Assembly (NCBI RefSeq): GCF_030732095.1
Contig: NZ_JAVAMQ010000015.1
Location: 1-64,000, forward strand
Direction of reading: 5' to 3'
DNA: 64,000 nt
Source: Paracoccus spongiarum
GTDB taxonomy: Bacteria; Pseudomonadota; Alphaproteobacteria; Rhodobacterales; Rhodobacteraceae
Program-made: the position numbers and the translations under genes
Notes under the pieces: model-generated
Database searches by the model: none
Told to the model about the DNA's origin: nothing
Seen by the model: the letters and a program-made list of their open reading frames with translations, nothing else
Shown: one piece after another, positions 52,429-63,962 of the stretch
Layout of the letters: every line of letters starts with the position of its first letter
How positions within the stretch are numbered: the stretch's first letter is position 1

Positions 52429-53429
52429 GTCATGCCTCCCGGCGATGCGGAGGGCGCGGGGTCGGCGGCGCCGTCCTGAAGGATCAGTTCCGCGGTCACG
52501 TCATCGGTGACCAGCGTATCGACCAGCCCGCGACGCGAGGCCGCGCGGATGATGCGGACCTTGTGCGGCCCGGCAGCCGCAAGGATCTTTTCGGGCACGG
52601 CCATCAATGTCTCGATCTCGACACCGATGGTGCGGCCCGACAGAGGGTGATCGACCGCGTTGCCGTCGCGGTCGAGGAACCGGCCCAGCACGTCGCCGAT
52701 GGCGCCCGCCGCGATCAGCTCGTCGGCGGAGCCTTCGTGCGGCATGCCGTTTGCCACCAGGAAGGACCGGCCCGACACGTCGCTGGCCGTCAGGATCGCC
52801 GCGTCCAGCCTGCGGAACCTGTCGAAGTGCTGCAGGAAATTGTCCTGCGCCAGAAAGCGGGCGCGATCCACGCCCTCGGACAGGAAGATCGGCGCGGCCA
52901 GCAGCGCATAGCTGGCCCCCAGCGCGCCCGCGAAGCCCGAGGCGATGCTGAACGAGTTGAACGAGGCGCCCTTCATGGTGCCGCCCATCATCGAGACGAT
53001 CTCGAGATCGGGCCAGGATTGCGGAGGCAGCCTGCGGACCGCCTGATCCAGCGTCATGCCCCAGGACACGCCGATCGAGGACCAGCGGCGGTTGCGCAGG
53101 CTTTCGGTCAGGAAGATCGCCAGCGCCGCGCCGACCGGGCCGTGATAGTCATGCGGATCGCGCCGGGCCGGCGCGATGATGACGCGGCGCAGGCCCAGTT
53201 CGCGGCGCAGCGCCTCTTGCAGCTCGAACCGGGCGGCGAAGGGAGAATCGATCTCGACCCGCACGATGCCCAGCGATTTCGCGCGCTGGATCGCCTGGTT
53301 CACGCGCAGCCGCGTGGCGTCCATCTGGCTGGCGATCTCGGCCTGGGTCATGCCGTTGACGTAGTAGTGCCAGCACACCTCGACCGCAAAGGCGTCGCTG
53401 TCGTCCTGCGTGTCGCGCGCCTGCGGCAA
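52425..53429 (-). CDS. SorC family transcriptional regulator
   Basis: A 334-residue sugar-responsive regulator. The N-terminal helix-turn-helix spans YVNGMTQAEIASQMDATRLRVNQAIQRAK. The effector domain follows with GVSWGMTLDQAV, SMMGGTMKG and the ribose-isomerase-like sugar-phosphate fold typical of SorC/DeoR-type sensors. The start is a TTG at 53429, chosen because GGAGGGACGG lies just upstream and the length then fits the family; longer ATG starts would run into the promoter region. It heads the leftward catabolic operon and almost surely governs both divergent operons, with a sugar phosphate as inducer. Confidence 0.85.
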   Translation of the reverse strand: MPQARDTQDDSDAFAVEVCWHYYVNGMTQAEIASQMDATRLRVNQAIQRAKSLGIVRVEIDSPFAARFELQEALRRELGLRRVIIAPARRDPHDYHGPVGAALAIFLTESLRNRRWSSIGVSWGMTLDQAVRRLPPQSWPDLEIVSMMGGTMKGASFNSFSIASGFAGALGASYALLAAPIFLSEGVDRARFLAQDNFLQHFDRFRRLDAAILTASDVSGRSFLVANGMPHEGSADELIAAGAIGDVLGRFLDRDGNAVDHPLSGRTIGVEIETLMAVPEKILAAAGPHKVRIIRAASRRGLVDTLVTDDVTAELILQDGAADPAPSASPGGMT

Positions 53430-53479
53430 TGCCGTCCCTCCCCATCCGGTCGCCAGTCGATTCGTCCAGACAGTGGCAT

Positions 53480-53545
53480 ACGATACAAATGAATGGCAAG
53501 ACATACATCTGAAAAATAACACTTGCATCACGGACGATACATTTG
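53480..53545. promoter_or_regulatory. three direct repeats, candidate operators for the SorC regulator
   Basis: ACGATACAAATG (53480-53491), ACATACATCTG (53501-53511) and ACGATACATTTG (53534-53545) share TACA(A/T)(A/C/T)TG with identical orientation. The TACA cores are 20 and 34 nt apart, roughly two and three helical turns. They lie in an AT-rich island between the divergent regulator and transporter genes; the third falls inside the candidate transporter promoter. Confidence 0.6.
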
Positions 53546-53551
53546 CATAGT
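53523..53551 (+). promoter_or_regulatory. candidate promoter of the transporter operon
   Basis: TTGCAT (53523-53528) and CATAGT (53546-53551) are separated by 17 nt, 81 nt upstream of the solute-binding-protein start. The spacer contains the third operator-like repeat, so binding there would block or bend the promoter. Confidence 0.5.
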
Positions 53552-53631
53552 GCCGTCGGGGAAAGCGCATGGGCGGACAGCCCGGCGTGGTGCGGACACG
53601 CGGTCCCCCAAATGATTTCAGGGAGGATGAG

Positions 53632-55083
<1,452 letters not shown>

Positions 55084-55086
55084 CGA

Positions 55087-55119
55087 CCGGACCGGGCCGC
55101 CGCCCCGGCGGCGGTCCGG
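55087..55119 (+). other. intercistronic stem-loop between binding protein and permease
   Basis: CCGGACC (55087-55093) pairs with GGTCCGG (55113-55119), and inside it GCCGCC pairs with GGCGGC, leaving a GCCCC loop and a 2-nt bulge. No T run follows, so an RNA-stabilising or partial-termination role is more likely than full termination. Confidence 0.65.
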
Positions 55120-55234
55120 CTGTGAGGCCACCCCCCAGGCGACCGGCCGGCCCCAGGGCGCAACGGGCCTGCCCACAGCCGCGCCGCGCGGCACCCCATG
55201 ACCTTGCCCCCGCACGAAGTCGAAGGAGAGGACG

Positions 55235-56113
55235 ATGCAATCCAGGAAGCTGGGATGGTTGCTGCTGGCGCCGACGCTGGCCGTGCTGTTCCTGTTCGGC
55301 GTGGTGCCGTTCTTCTACGTGATCTATGTGGCGTTCCACCAGTGGAACCCCTTCGCGGCCAATCCCGAGATGATCTTCAACGGCGCCGACAACTTCCGGC
55401 AGGTGGTGTTCGACGCGGGCTTCCTGGCCTCGCTTGGCGTGACGATGGCCTTCGTCTTCTTCGCCGTCCTGACCGAGCTGATCATCGGCTATCTGCTGGC
55501 GCAGGCCTTCATGAAGGACTTTCCCGGCAAGGCGATCTTCCGCACCATCCATACCCTGCCGCTGATCATGGCGCCGATCATCGTCGGCTCGATCTGGAAG
55601 CTGATGACGACGCCCTCCATCGGCATCATCCCGCATCTTCTGGACAGCTGGTTCGGCTATGACCTCAACATCGGCCAGTCGGCCGGCGCGGCCTTTGCCA
55701 TCACCGTCATCATGGATGTGTGGCACTGGACGCCGCTCGTCACGCTGACCCTGATCGCGGCCCTCGTGTCGCTGCCGCCCGACCCGTTCGAGCAAGCCCA
55801 GATCGACGGCGCCAACAAGCGGCAGATCTTCTGGCACATCACCCTTCCGATGATCGCCCCGGCCGTCGTCGCCACCGTCTTCATCCGGCTGATGGACGCG
55901 CTGCGCACGGTGGACGAGGTGCTGATGCTGACCGGCGGCGGCCCAGGCTCGGCCACCCGCTATGTCGGGGTGCACATCTTCAAGGAGGTCTTTCCGCGTA
56001 CCAATTACGGCTATGGCTCGGCGGTGTCGGTGATCGTCCTATACCTGACCATCGTGGTCTGCTGGCTGCTTTATGTCGGCATGCTGGCCCCCCGCAACAC
56101 GAAGAAGGGCTGA
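55235..56113 (+). CDS. sugar/polyol ABC transporter permease (MalF type)
   Basis: A 292-residue inner-membrane permease with about six helices, starting LGWLLLAPTLAVLFLFGVVPFFYVIYVAF. The cytoplasmic EAA loop that contacts the ATPase is EQAQIDGANKRQIFWHITLPMI, near residues 186-207. It pairs with the next permease. GAAGGAGAGG precedes the ATG. It belongs to the binding-protein-dependent sugar permease family used by Rhodobacter and Agrobacterium polyol transporters. Confidence 0.9.
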   Translation: MQSRKLGWLLLAPTLAVLFLFGVVPFFYVIYVAFHQWNPFAANPEMIFNGADNFRQVVFDAGFLASLGVTMAFVFFAVLTELIIGYLLAQAFMKDFPGKAIFRTIHTLPLIMAPIIVGSIWKLMTTPSIGIIPHLLDSWFGYDLNIGQSAGAAFAITVIMDVWHWTPLVTLTLIAALVSLPPDPFEQAQIDGANKRQIFWHITLPMIAPAVVATVFIRLMDALRTVDEVLMLTGGGPGSATRYVGVHIFKEVFPRTNYGYGSAVSVIVLYLTIVVCWLLYVGMLAPRNTKKG

Positions 56114-56117
56114 TCCG

Positions 56118-56954
56118 ATGCGGCGCAAGAATCCGTGGCTGTCGATCCTGTTCTGGATCTTCATCAGCTTCCTGACGCTGTTCCCGATCTACTGGCTGTT
56201 CGTGGTGTCGGTGAAACCCGCGGTCGAGCTGTTCTCGACCCCCGACGTGATCCTCCGCAGCGTCTACTGGCAGAACTACATCGACGTGCTGAACGACCGC
56301 ACGCTGCGCGAATACATGCTGAACTCGCTGATCATCTCGACCGGCAACGCGCTGCTCTGCACCACGCTTGGCTTTTTCGCCTGCTATGCGCTGTCGCGCT
56401 TTGACCTTAGCGGCAAGGAATCGATCTTCTTCTGGACGATCACCAACCGCATGGCGCCGCCCGCGGTGTTCCTGCTGCCACTGTTCCTGCTGATGACGCA
56501 GGTCTACCGGATCGGCGATTTCAGCCTGCTGGACACAAGGATCGGCATGATCCTGGTCTATTGCACCTTCAACCTGCCCTTCGCGATCTGGACGCTGCGC
56601 CCGACCGTCGACGGCATCCCGAAGGAACTGGACGAGGCCGCCTTCGTCGATGGCGCAAGCCCCTGGAAGGTCATCACAGAGGTGGTCTTTCCCCTGTGCC
56701 GGCCCGGCCTTGCTGTCACGCTGATCCTGACCTGGGTGTTTGCCTGGAACGAATATCTGCTGGCCGCCACCCTGACCAATTTCAACGCCCGCACCCTGAC
56801 CACCGGTTTGTCCGAATATGTCACCACCACCGGGACCGAATGGGGGATCATGGCCGCGATCTCGGTCTTCACGCTGATCCCCGCGCTGATCGTCTTCGGC
56901 ATGGTCCAGCGTCACATCGTGACCGGGCTGACCTTCGGCGCCGTGAAAGGATAG
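56118..56954 (+). CDS. sugar/polyol ABC transporter permease (MalG type)
   Basis: A 278-residue second permease subunit with about six helices, beginning NPWLSILFWIFISFLTLFPIYWLFVVSVKP. Its EAA motif is ELDEAAFVDGASPWKVITEVVFPL near residues 172-195. It begins 4 nt after the first permease stop and ends 4 nt before the small membrane-protein gene. A longer ATG at 56073 would overlap the first permease and is not preferred. Confidence 0.9.
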   Translation: MRRKNPWLSILFWIFISFLTLFPIYWLFVVSVKPAVELFSTPDVILRSVYWQNYIDVLNDRTLREYMLNSLIISTGNALLCTTLGFFACYALSRFDLSGKESIFFWTITNRMAPPAVFLLPLFLLMTQVYRIGDFSLLDTRIGMILVYCTFNLPFAIWTLRPTVDGIPKELDEAAFVDGASPWKVITEVVFPLCRPGLAVTLILTWVFAWNEYLLAATLTNFNARTLTTGLSEYVTTTGTEWGIMAAISVFTLIPALIVFGMVQRHIVTGLTFGAVKG

Positions 56955-56958
56955 CGCG

Positions 56959-57201
56959 ATGACCGACCCTCTCGACCGCCCGGCTCCGGGCACCCGCCCC
57001 GACGACGACACCCCCGAGGCAGCCAAGCCCGGCTTCCTGCCCATCGAGACCAACTGGTTCGACCGGCTGTTCATCTCGGTAGTGGTCTGGGTGGCGCTGT
57101 CGCTGTTCTGGTTCCGCTTCATCGAGCCGATGGGACCGTCGATCTGGATCTCCAACGCCATCGCGCTGGCCCTGGCCGCGCTGATCATCACGAAGGGCTG
57201 A
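56959..57201 (+). CDS. small two-helix membrane protein of the alditol ABC operon
   Basis: An 80-residue protein not assigned to a family with confidence. The first 30 residues are hydrophilic and Pro-rich. Two hydrophobic stretches follow, [19 protein letters not shown] and [17 protein letters not shown], the second ending at the C-terminus. It is placed tightly between the permease (4-nt gap) and dehydrogenase (4-nt gap) genes, so it is almost surely translated and likely an accessory membrane subunit of the transporter. Small DUF2160-type proteins in glycerol ABC operons are the closest parallel I know. Confidence 0.75.
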   Translation: MTDPLDRPAPGTRPDDDTPEAAKPGFLPIETNWFDRLFISVVVWVALSLFWFRFIEPMGPSIWISNAIALALAALIITKG

Positions 57202-57205
57202 CCGC

Positions 57206-58258
57206 ATGAAATCCCTTGTCATGGAAAAGAAGGGCGAATTGTCGCTGCGCGACTTCCCGGACATCGCCCGCGCCGAGGAACATCTGGGCCCGCGCGACGT
57301 TCGCATCCGGCTGCACACGGTCGGCATCTGCGGATCGGACGTGCATTACTACGTGGACGGCCGGCTGGGCCCCTTCGTCGTGACCGACCCGATGATCCTG
57401 GGCCACGAGGCCTCGGGCACGGTGATCGAGACCGGCGCCGAGGTGACCACGCTGGCCGTCGGCGACCGCGTCTGCATGGAGCCGGGCATCCCCGACCCCA
57501 ATTCGCGCGCCACCCGGATGGGCATGTACAATGTCGATCCCGCCGTGCGCTTCTGGGCGACGCCGCCCGTCCATGGCATCCTGCGCCCGACCTGCGTGCA
57601 TCCCGAGGCCTTCACCTTCAAGCTGCCCGAGACCGTCAGCTTCGCCGAGGCGGCGATGGTCGAGCCGCTGGCGGTGGGTGTCCATGCAGCGACCAAGGCG
57701 CGCATCCGGCCCGGCGACATCGCCGTGGTGCTGGGCGCGGGGCCGATCGGGCTGGTGACGGCGCTGGCGGCGCTGGCGGGCGGCTGCGCGCGGGTCTATG
57801 TCACCGACATCGCCCCGAAGAAGCTGGAGATCGCGGAAAGCCTCAGCCCGGCGATCACCGCCGTCAACGTCGCGCAGGACGACATCGCCCGGCGCGTGCT
57901 GGCCGATACCGACGGCTGGGGCTGCGACATCGTTTTCGAGGCGACCGGATCGCCCCGTGCGGCGGCGGGTATGTTCGCGCCCCTCGCGCCCGGCGGATGC
58001 GTGGTGATGATCGGCGGCCAGGCCGAGCCGGTTGCCTATGATGCCGGCGCCGCCATGGTCCGCGAGGCGCGCGTCGAAAACATTTTCCGCTATGCCCATG
58101 TGTTCCCGCGCTGCGTCGCGATGATCGCCAGCGGCGCCATCGACGTGAAGCCGCTGATCACCCGAACCTTCGATTTCGACGACAGCGTGCGCGCCTTCGA
58201 GATCGCTGCATCGGCGCCGGCCGGCGACGTGAAGATGCAGATCGAACTGCCGCAATAA
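57206..58258 (+). CDS. medium-chain NAD(P)-dependent polyol dehydrogenase (PF00107)
   Basis: A 350-residue zinc alcohol dehydrogenase like xylitol/sorbitol dehydrogenases. The catalytic zinc ligands are Cys42 (CGSDVHYY), His67 and Glu68 (GHEASG), and the Rossmann motif is [10 protein letters not shown]. The loop that usually carries four structural-zinc Cys (GxxCxxCxxCxxGxxxxC) reads [19 protein letters not shown] and has lost all of them. In Agrobacterium a PF00107 dehydrogenase of the equivalent locus oxidises D-altritol to D-tagatose; the same reaction is proposed here. It lies inside the transporter operon, 4 nt after the small protein. Confidence 0.85.
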   Translation: MKSLVMEKKGELSLRDFPDIARAEEHLGPRDVRIRLHTVGICGSDVHYYVDGRLGPFVVTDPMILGHEASGTVIETGAEVTTLAVGDRVCMEPGIPDPNSRATRMGMYNVDPAVRFWATPPVHGILRPTCVHPEAFTFKLPETVSFAEAAMVEPLAVGVHAATKARIRPGDIAVVLGAGPIGLVTALAALAGGCARVYVTDIAPKKLEIAESLSPAITAVNVAQDDIARRVLADTDGWGCDIVFEATGSPRAAAGMFAPLAPGGCVVMIGGQAEPVAYDAGAAMVREARVENIFRYAHVFPRCVAMIASGAIDVKPLITRTFDFDDSVRAFEIAASAPAGDVKMQIELPQ

Positions 58259-58270
58259 GGAGGCACAGCC

Positions 58271-59332
<1,062 letters not shown>

Positions 59333-59385
59333 GGGGCGGCCGGCTGGCGCGGCGGGTCGGATCATGGCGAAGAAGGGGGTTTGCA

Positions 59386-60084
59386 GTGGCGGATGTTCGG
59401 GCGGTTATCTTCGATCTCGACGGCTGCCTTGTTGACAGCGAGCCTCTGGCCCTCGACGCGATCGCGGCCGAGATGCGCGCCCTGGGCATCGACGACGCCG
59501 AACCCGAGGAGATCCGCGACCGCTTTCTGGGCGTCTCGATCGGGGTTATCTGCGATCATGTCGCGATGCGTTCGGGCGCGGCCTGCCCGCCCGACTTCCC
59601 CCGCCGCTTCGAGGATCGGGTCCTTGACCTCTACCAGACACGGCTGCGGCTGATCGACGGTGCGCTGCCCCTGCTGGAGACGCTGAAGGGGCGCGGCCTG
59701 TCCGTGGCCATCGCCACCGGCGGGTCGATCCGCAGGATGACCCGGACGCTGCAGTTGTCGGGCCTTGCGCCGCATTTCGAGGGGCGCAGCTTCAGCGCCG
59801 ATCAGGTGGCGCGCGGCAAGCCCGCGCCCGATCTGGTCCTGCATGCGGCGCAGGCGCTGGGCGCCGCGCCCGCCGGGTGCGTCGTCTTCGAGGACTCGCC
59901 CCATGGCGTGCGCGGCGCGATCGCGGCCGGGATGCGCGCCATCGGCTTTGTCGGCGGCAGCCATCTGGACGAGATCCGCGACGCCCATGCCGACCGCCTG
60001 CGAGAGGCCGGGGCCGAGCGGGTGGTGACACGCCTCTCGGATCTGCCGGATGCGATAGGCAACCCGCCGGCCGCCACCGCCTGA
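59386..60084 (+). CDS. HAD-family sugar-phosphate phosphatase
   Basis: A 232-residue haloacid-dehalogenase-like hydrolase (beta-phosphoglucomutase/phosphatase subfamily). The nucleophile motif is FDLDGCLVDSEP with Asp10 and Asp12, motif II ATGG, motif III GKPAPDLVL and motif IV FEDSPHGVRGA. It starts with GTG preceded by GAAGGGGG. Placed last in the alditol transporter operon, it likely dephosphorylates a sugar or alditol phosphate, either as a relief valve against toxic phosphates or in the pathway. The exact substrate is unknown. Confidence 0.83.
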   Translation: MADVRAVIFDLDGCLVDSEPLALDAIAAEMRALGIDDAEPEEIRDRFLGVSIGVICDHVAMRSGAACPPDFPRRFEDRVLDLYQTRLRLIDGALPLLETLKGRGLSVAIATGGSIRRMTRTLQLSGLAPHFEGRSFSADQVARGKPAPDLVLHAAQALGAAPAGCVVFEDSPHGVRGAIAAGMRAIGFVGGSHLDEIRDAHADRLREAGAERVVTRLSDLPDAIGNPPAATA

Positions 60085-60116
60085 CCGCCCCCGCCTGACC
60101 ACGCGGCCCTTTGCGC

Positions 60117-60145
60117 TTTACTTTCGCCGCCGCGGCGTCTATCAG
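60117..60145 (+). promoter_or_regulatory. candidate promoter of the helicase gene
   Basis: TTTACT (60117-60122) and TATCAG (60140-60145) are separated by 17 nt, about 100 nt upstream of the helicase ATG. Motif reading only. Confidence 0.35.
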
Positions 60146-60247
60146 CCCCGTCTTTGGCTCCGCTATCCTGCGGCGGGATCTGGTTTCCCGCCATCCGGGG
60201 ATGGGTGCCGCTGGCCGGGCCCTGCGCCCCCATTTTCTGGCGACGAG

Positions 60248-62098
60248 ATGACACATGACATGATTGCCGCGCCCCTGGCCGCGGCGCTGGCGGCCAAGGG
60301 CTATGCCAGCCTGACCCCGGTTCAGGACGCCGTGCTGGCCGCCGAGGTCGACGGACGCGACCTGCTGGTTTCGGCGCAGACCGGATCGGGAAAGACCGTG
60401 GCCTTCGGGCTGGCGATGGCGCCCGACCTGCTGGCCGGGGCCGATCAGCTGCCGCAGACCGGCGCGCCTCTTGCTCTGGCCATCGCGCCGACCCGCGAAC
60501 TGGCGCTGCAGGTGGCCCGCGAACTGGCCTGGCTTTACGCCGAGGCCGGCGGCCAGATCGCGACCTGCGTCGGCGGCATGGACTACCGCAACGAGCGGCG
60601 GGCGCTGGAACGCGGCGCCCAGATCGTCGTCGGCACGCCGGGCCGGCTGCGCGACCATATCGAGCGCGGCAGCCTCGACCTGTCGGGGCTGCGCGCCGCG
60701 GTGCTGGACGAGGCCGACGAGATGCTGGACCTGGGCTTCCGCGAGGACCTGGAATTCATCCTCGGGGCCGCACCGTCCGAACGCCGGACGCTGATGTTCT
60801 CGGCGACGGTGCCGCCCGCCATCGAGAAGCTGGCGCGGGATTTCCAGCGCGACGCCCTGCGGATCACCGCCGCGGGCGAGGCGCGCCAGCATGTCGACAT
60901 CGAATACCGCGCGCTGAACGTCACGCCGCGCGACCGCGAACCGGCGATCTTCAACCTGCTGCGCCTGCACGAACCGCGCACGGCCATCGTGTTCTGCAAG
61001 ACCCGCGCCAATGTGAACCACCTTCTGGCGCGGATGGCCAATCGCGGCTTCCGCGCGGTCGCCCTGTCGGGCGAACTCAGCCAGCAGGAACGCAGCCACG
61101 CCCTGCTGGCCCTGCGCGACGGGCGGGCGCAGGTCTGCGTCGCGACCGATGTCGCCGCGCGCGGCATCGACCTGCCGGGGCTGGAACTGGTGATCCATGC
61201 CGACCTGCCGACGAATTCCGAAACGCTGCTGCACCGCTCGGGCCGCACCGGACGGGCGGGCGCCAAGGGCATCTCGGCGCTGATCGTGCCGCCTGCCGAA
61301 CAGAAGAAGGCGCAGCGCCTGCTGAAGACCGCCCGGCTCGAGGCGACATGGGGGCCCGCCCCCTCGGCCGACGACGTGCGGGCCCGCGACGATGCGCGCA
61401 TCCTTGACCACGCCGCGCTTCAGGCCGCGCCCGAGGACGAGGCCGATCTGGCCGATGCGCTGCTGGAACGCTTTGGCGCGCAGCAACTGGCGGCAGCCTT
61501 CATCCGCATGTGGCGCGAAGGCCGCCCGACGCCCGAGGAACTGACCGTCATCAGCGACCGCGCCCCGGCCCCCATCGTGCCGCGCGACCGCGGCGATTTC
61601 GGCGATGCGGCGTGGTTTTCGCTGTCGGTCGGCCATACCGGCCGTGCGGAGGCGCGCTGGCTGCTCCCCAAGATCTGCGAGGCCGGCGGCATCACCCGCG
61701 ACGCGATCGGGGCGATCCGGGTGCGCGAGGACGAGACCTTCGTTCAGATCGCGCAGGCCATGGCCGACCGCTTCGGCGCGCAGACCGAACTGGAAGACGG
61801 GTTGACCATGCGCCGCCTGTCGGGCCAGCCCAGCCTGGACCGCCCGGCGCCCTCCGGTCCGCGTCGCACTGCGCCGCGCCACGCCGAGGCGCCTGCGCCG
61901 GCCGCGTCCGCCGAGGATGGCGCATCCGAACGCTCGCGCAAGGCGCGCTGGACCACCGCCGAACGCAAGGCCAGGAAGGCCGACATCAAGCCCGCGGCGA
62001 CCCGCGATCAGAAGCCCGGGCGCGGCAAGGCCGCTTGGGCCAAACCCGCCGCCGCCCGTCAGAAGCCTTCGGGCAAGCCCGGCGGGCGCGGGCGCTGA
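60248..62098 (+). CDS. DEAD-box ATP-dependent RNA helicase with DbpA-type RNA-binding domain
   Basis: A 616-residue helicase. Q motif YASLTPVQ, motif I AQTGSGKT, PTRELALQ, motif II VLDEADEM, motif III SAT, and motif VI HRSGRTGRAG are intact in the first 350 residues. A DbpA-like RNA-binding domain follows (WFSLSVGHTGRAEARWLLPKICEAGGI, about residues 455-530), then a Lys/Arg/Ala-rich basic tail. This layout is that of CsdA/DbpA-type helicases in ribosome assembly or RNA decay. A divergent promoter region separates it from the phosphatase gene. Confidence 0.9.
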   Translation: MTHDMIAAPLAAALAAKGYASLTPVQDAVLAAEVDGRDLLVSAQTGSGKTVAFGLAMAPDLLAGADQLPQTGAPLALAIAPTRELALQVARELAWLYAEAGGQIATCVGGMDYRNERRALERGAQIVVGTPGRLRDHIERGSLDLSGLRAAVLDEADEMLDLGFREDLEFILGAAPSERRTLMFSATVPPAIEKLARDFQRDALRITAAGEARQHVDIEYRALNVTPRDREPAIFNLLRLHEPRTAIVFCKTRANVNHLLARMANRGFRAVALSGELSQQERSHALLALRDGRAQVCVATDVAARGIDLPGLELVIHADLPTNSETLLHRSGRTGRAGAKGISALIVPPAEQKKAQRLLKTARLEATWGPAPSADDVRARDDARILDHAALQAAPEDEADLADALLERFGAQQLAAAFIRMWREGRPTPEELTVISDRAPAPIVPRDRGDFGDAAWFSLSVGHTGRAEARWLLPKICEAGGITRDAIGAIRVREDETFVQIAQAMADRFGAQTELEDGLTMRRLSGQPSLDRPAPSGPRRTAPRHAEAPAPAASAEDGASERSRKARWTTAERKARKADIKPAATRDQKPGRGKAAWAKPAAARQKPSGKPGGRGR

Positions 62099-62123
62099 TC
62101 CGCGCCCGGCACCGGCGCGCGGA

Positions 62124-63962
62124 TCAGTCCGGGATCACCCTGACCGCACCGCGCGCGGCGCTGGTGGTCATCGCCGCATAGGCGCGCAGCGCGGTCGAGA
62201 CCTTGCGCTGGCGCGGTTTCGCGGGCTTCCAGCCTGCGGCCTCGCGCGCGGCGCGGCGGGCCGCCAGCGTGGCGTCGTCGACCCGCAGCTCGATCACCCG
62301 GTTGGGAATGTCGATGCGGATGATGTCGCCCTGCTCGACAAGGCCGATGGTGCCGCCTTCGGCCGCTTCGGGCGAGACATGGCCGATCGACAGCCCCGAC
62401 GAGCCACCCGAAAAGCGGCCATCCGTCACCAGCGCGCAGGCCTTGCCCAGCCCCTTCGATTTCAGGTAGCTGGTCGGATACAGCATCTCCTGCATCCCCG
62501 GCCCGCCGCGCGGGCCTTCGTACCGGATCAACACGACCTCGCCCGGCTTGACCTTGCCGGTCAGGATGGCGCTGACGCTGTCATCCTGGCTTTCGAAGAT
62601 ATGCGCCGGCCCCTCGAAGGTCAGGATCGAGTCGTCCACGCCCGCGGTCTTCACGATGCAGCCGTCCTCGGCCAGGTTGCCATACAGCACTGCCAGCCCG
62701 CCATCGCGCGAGAAGGCGTGTTCGGCGCTGCGGATCACCCCGGACCGGCGGTCCAGATCCACCGCGTCATAGCGGCGATCCTGCGAAAAGGCCGTCTGGG
62801 TCGGCACCCCGCCCGGCGCCGCGCGGTAGAAATCATGGACCGAAGCCGCATCCGTGCGCGACACGTCCCAACGATCAAGCGCCTGCGCCAGCGTGCCCGA
62901 ATGGACGCTGCCCACCGAGGTATCCAGCAGCCCGGCCCGGTCCAGCTGACCCAGGATCGCCATGATGCCGCCGGCGCGGTGAACGTCCTCCATGTGGACG
63001 TCAGCCTTGGCGGGCGCGACCTTGCACAGCACCGGCACCTTGCGCGACAGCCGGTCGATATCGGACATGGTGAAGTCGATCTCGGCCTCATGGGCGGCGG
63101 CCAGCAGGTGCAGCACGGTGTTCGTCGACCCACCCATCGCGATGTCCAGCGTCATCGCATTTTCGAAGGCGGCAAAGCTGGCGACATTACGGGGCAGGAC
63201 GCTGGCGTCGTCGCCCTCGTAATGACGCCGGGCCAGATCGACGATCAGGTGGCCCGCCTCGACGAACAGCCGCTTGCGGTCGGCATGGGTCGCAAGCGTC
63301 GAGCCGTTGCCGGGCAGCGACAGGCCCAGCGCCTCGGTCAGGCAGTTCATCGAATTGGCGGTGAACATCCCCGAACAGCTGCCGCAGGTCGGACAGGCCG
63401 AGCGTTCGATCACCGCGACATCGGCATCCGAGACCGAATCATCGGCCGCGGCGACCATGGCATCGACCAGGTCCAGCGCCTTGACGCGGCCATCCTCCAA
63501 CACGACCTTGCCGGCCTCCATCGGCCCGCCCGAGACGAAGACCGTCGGGATGTTCAGCCGCAGCGAGGCCATCAGCATCCCCGGCGTGATCTTGTCGCAA
63601 TTGCTGATGCAAACCATCGCATCGGCGCAATGGGCGTTGACCATGTATTCGACGCTGTCGGCAATGATCTCGCGCGAGGGCAGCGAATACAGCATCCCGT
63701 CATGGCCCATCGCGATCCCGTCATCGACGGCTATTGTATTGAATTCCTTCGCGATTCCGCCTGCCGCCTCGACCTCGCGGGCGACCACCTGGCCCAGATC
63801 CTTCAGATGGACATGGCCCGGCACGAACTGGGTGAAGCTGTTGACGATGGCGATGATCGGCTTGCCGAAATCACTGTCCTTCACGCCGGTCGCACGCCAC
63901 AGGCCGCGCGCGCCCGCCATGTTGCGGCCATGGGTGGTGGTGCGGGAACGATAGGCGGGCAT
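62124..63962 (-). CDS. ilvD: dihydroxy-acid dehydratase
   Basis: A 612-residue iron-sulfur enzyme for valine, isoleucine and pantothenate synthesis. The Fe-S Cys and Mg-binding Lys lie in [11 protein letters not shown] (Cys122, Lys124). [19 protein letters not shown] and [13 protein letters not shown] follow, and [22 protein letters not shown] is near the end. [12 protein letters not shown] near the N-terminus and the length match the E. coli-type IlvD with a [4Fe-4S] or [2Fe-2S] cluster. GAGGAG precedes the ATG. It reads leftward from the window edge and ends tail-to-tail with the helicase gene. Confidence 0.96.
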   Translation of the reverse strand: MPAYRSRTTTHGRNMAGARGLWRATGVKDSDFGKPIIAIVNSFTQFVPGHVHLKDLGQVVAREVEAAGGIAKEFNTIAVDDGIAMGHDGMLYSLPSREIIADSVEYMVNAHCADAMVCISNCDKITPGMLMASLRLNIPTVFVSGGPMEAGKVVLEDGRVKALDLVDAMVAAADDSVSDADVAVIERSACPTCGSCSGMFTANSMNCLTEALGLSLPGNGSTLATHADRKRLFVEAGHLIVDLARRHYEGDDASVLPRNVASFAAFENAMTLDIAMGGSTNTVLHLLAAAHEAEIDFTMSDIDRLSRKVPVLCKVAPAKADVHMEDVHRAGGIMAILGQLDRAGLLDTSVGSVHSGTLAQALDRWDVSRTDAASVHDFYRAAPGGVPTQTAFSQDRRYDAVDLDRRSGVIRSAEHAFSRDGGLAVLYGNLAEDGCIVKTAGVDDSILTFEGPAHIFESQDDSVSAILTGKVKPGEVVLIRYEGPRGGPGMQEMLYPTSYLKSKGLGKACALVTDGRFSGGSSGLSIGHVSPEAAEGGTIGLVEQGDIIRIDIPNRVIELRVDDATLAARRAAREAAGWKPAKPRQRKVSTALRAYAAMTTSAARGAVRVIPD

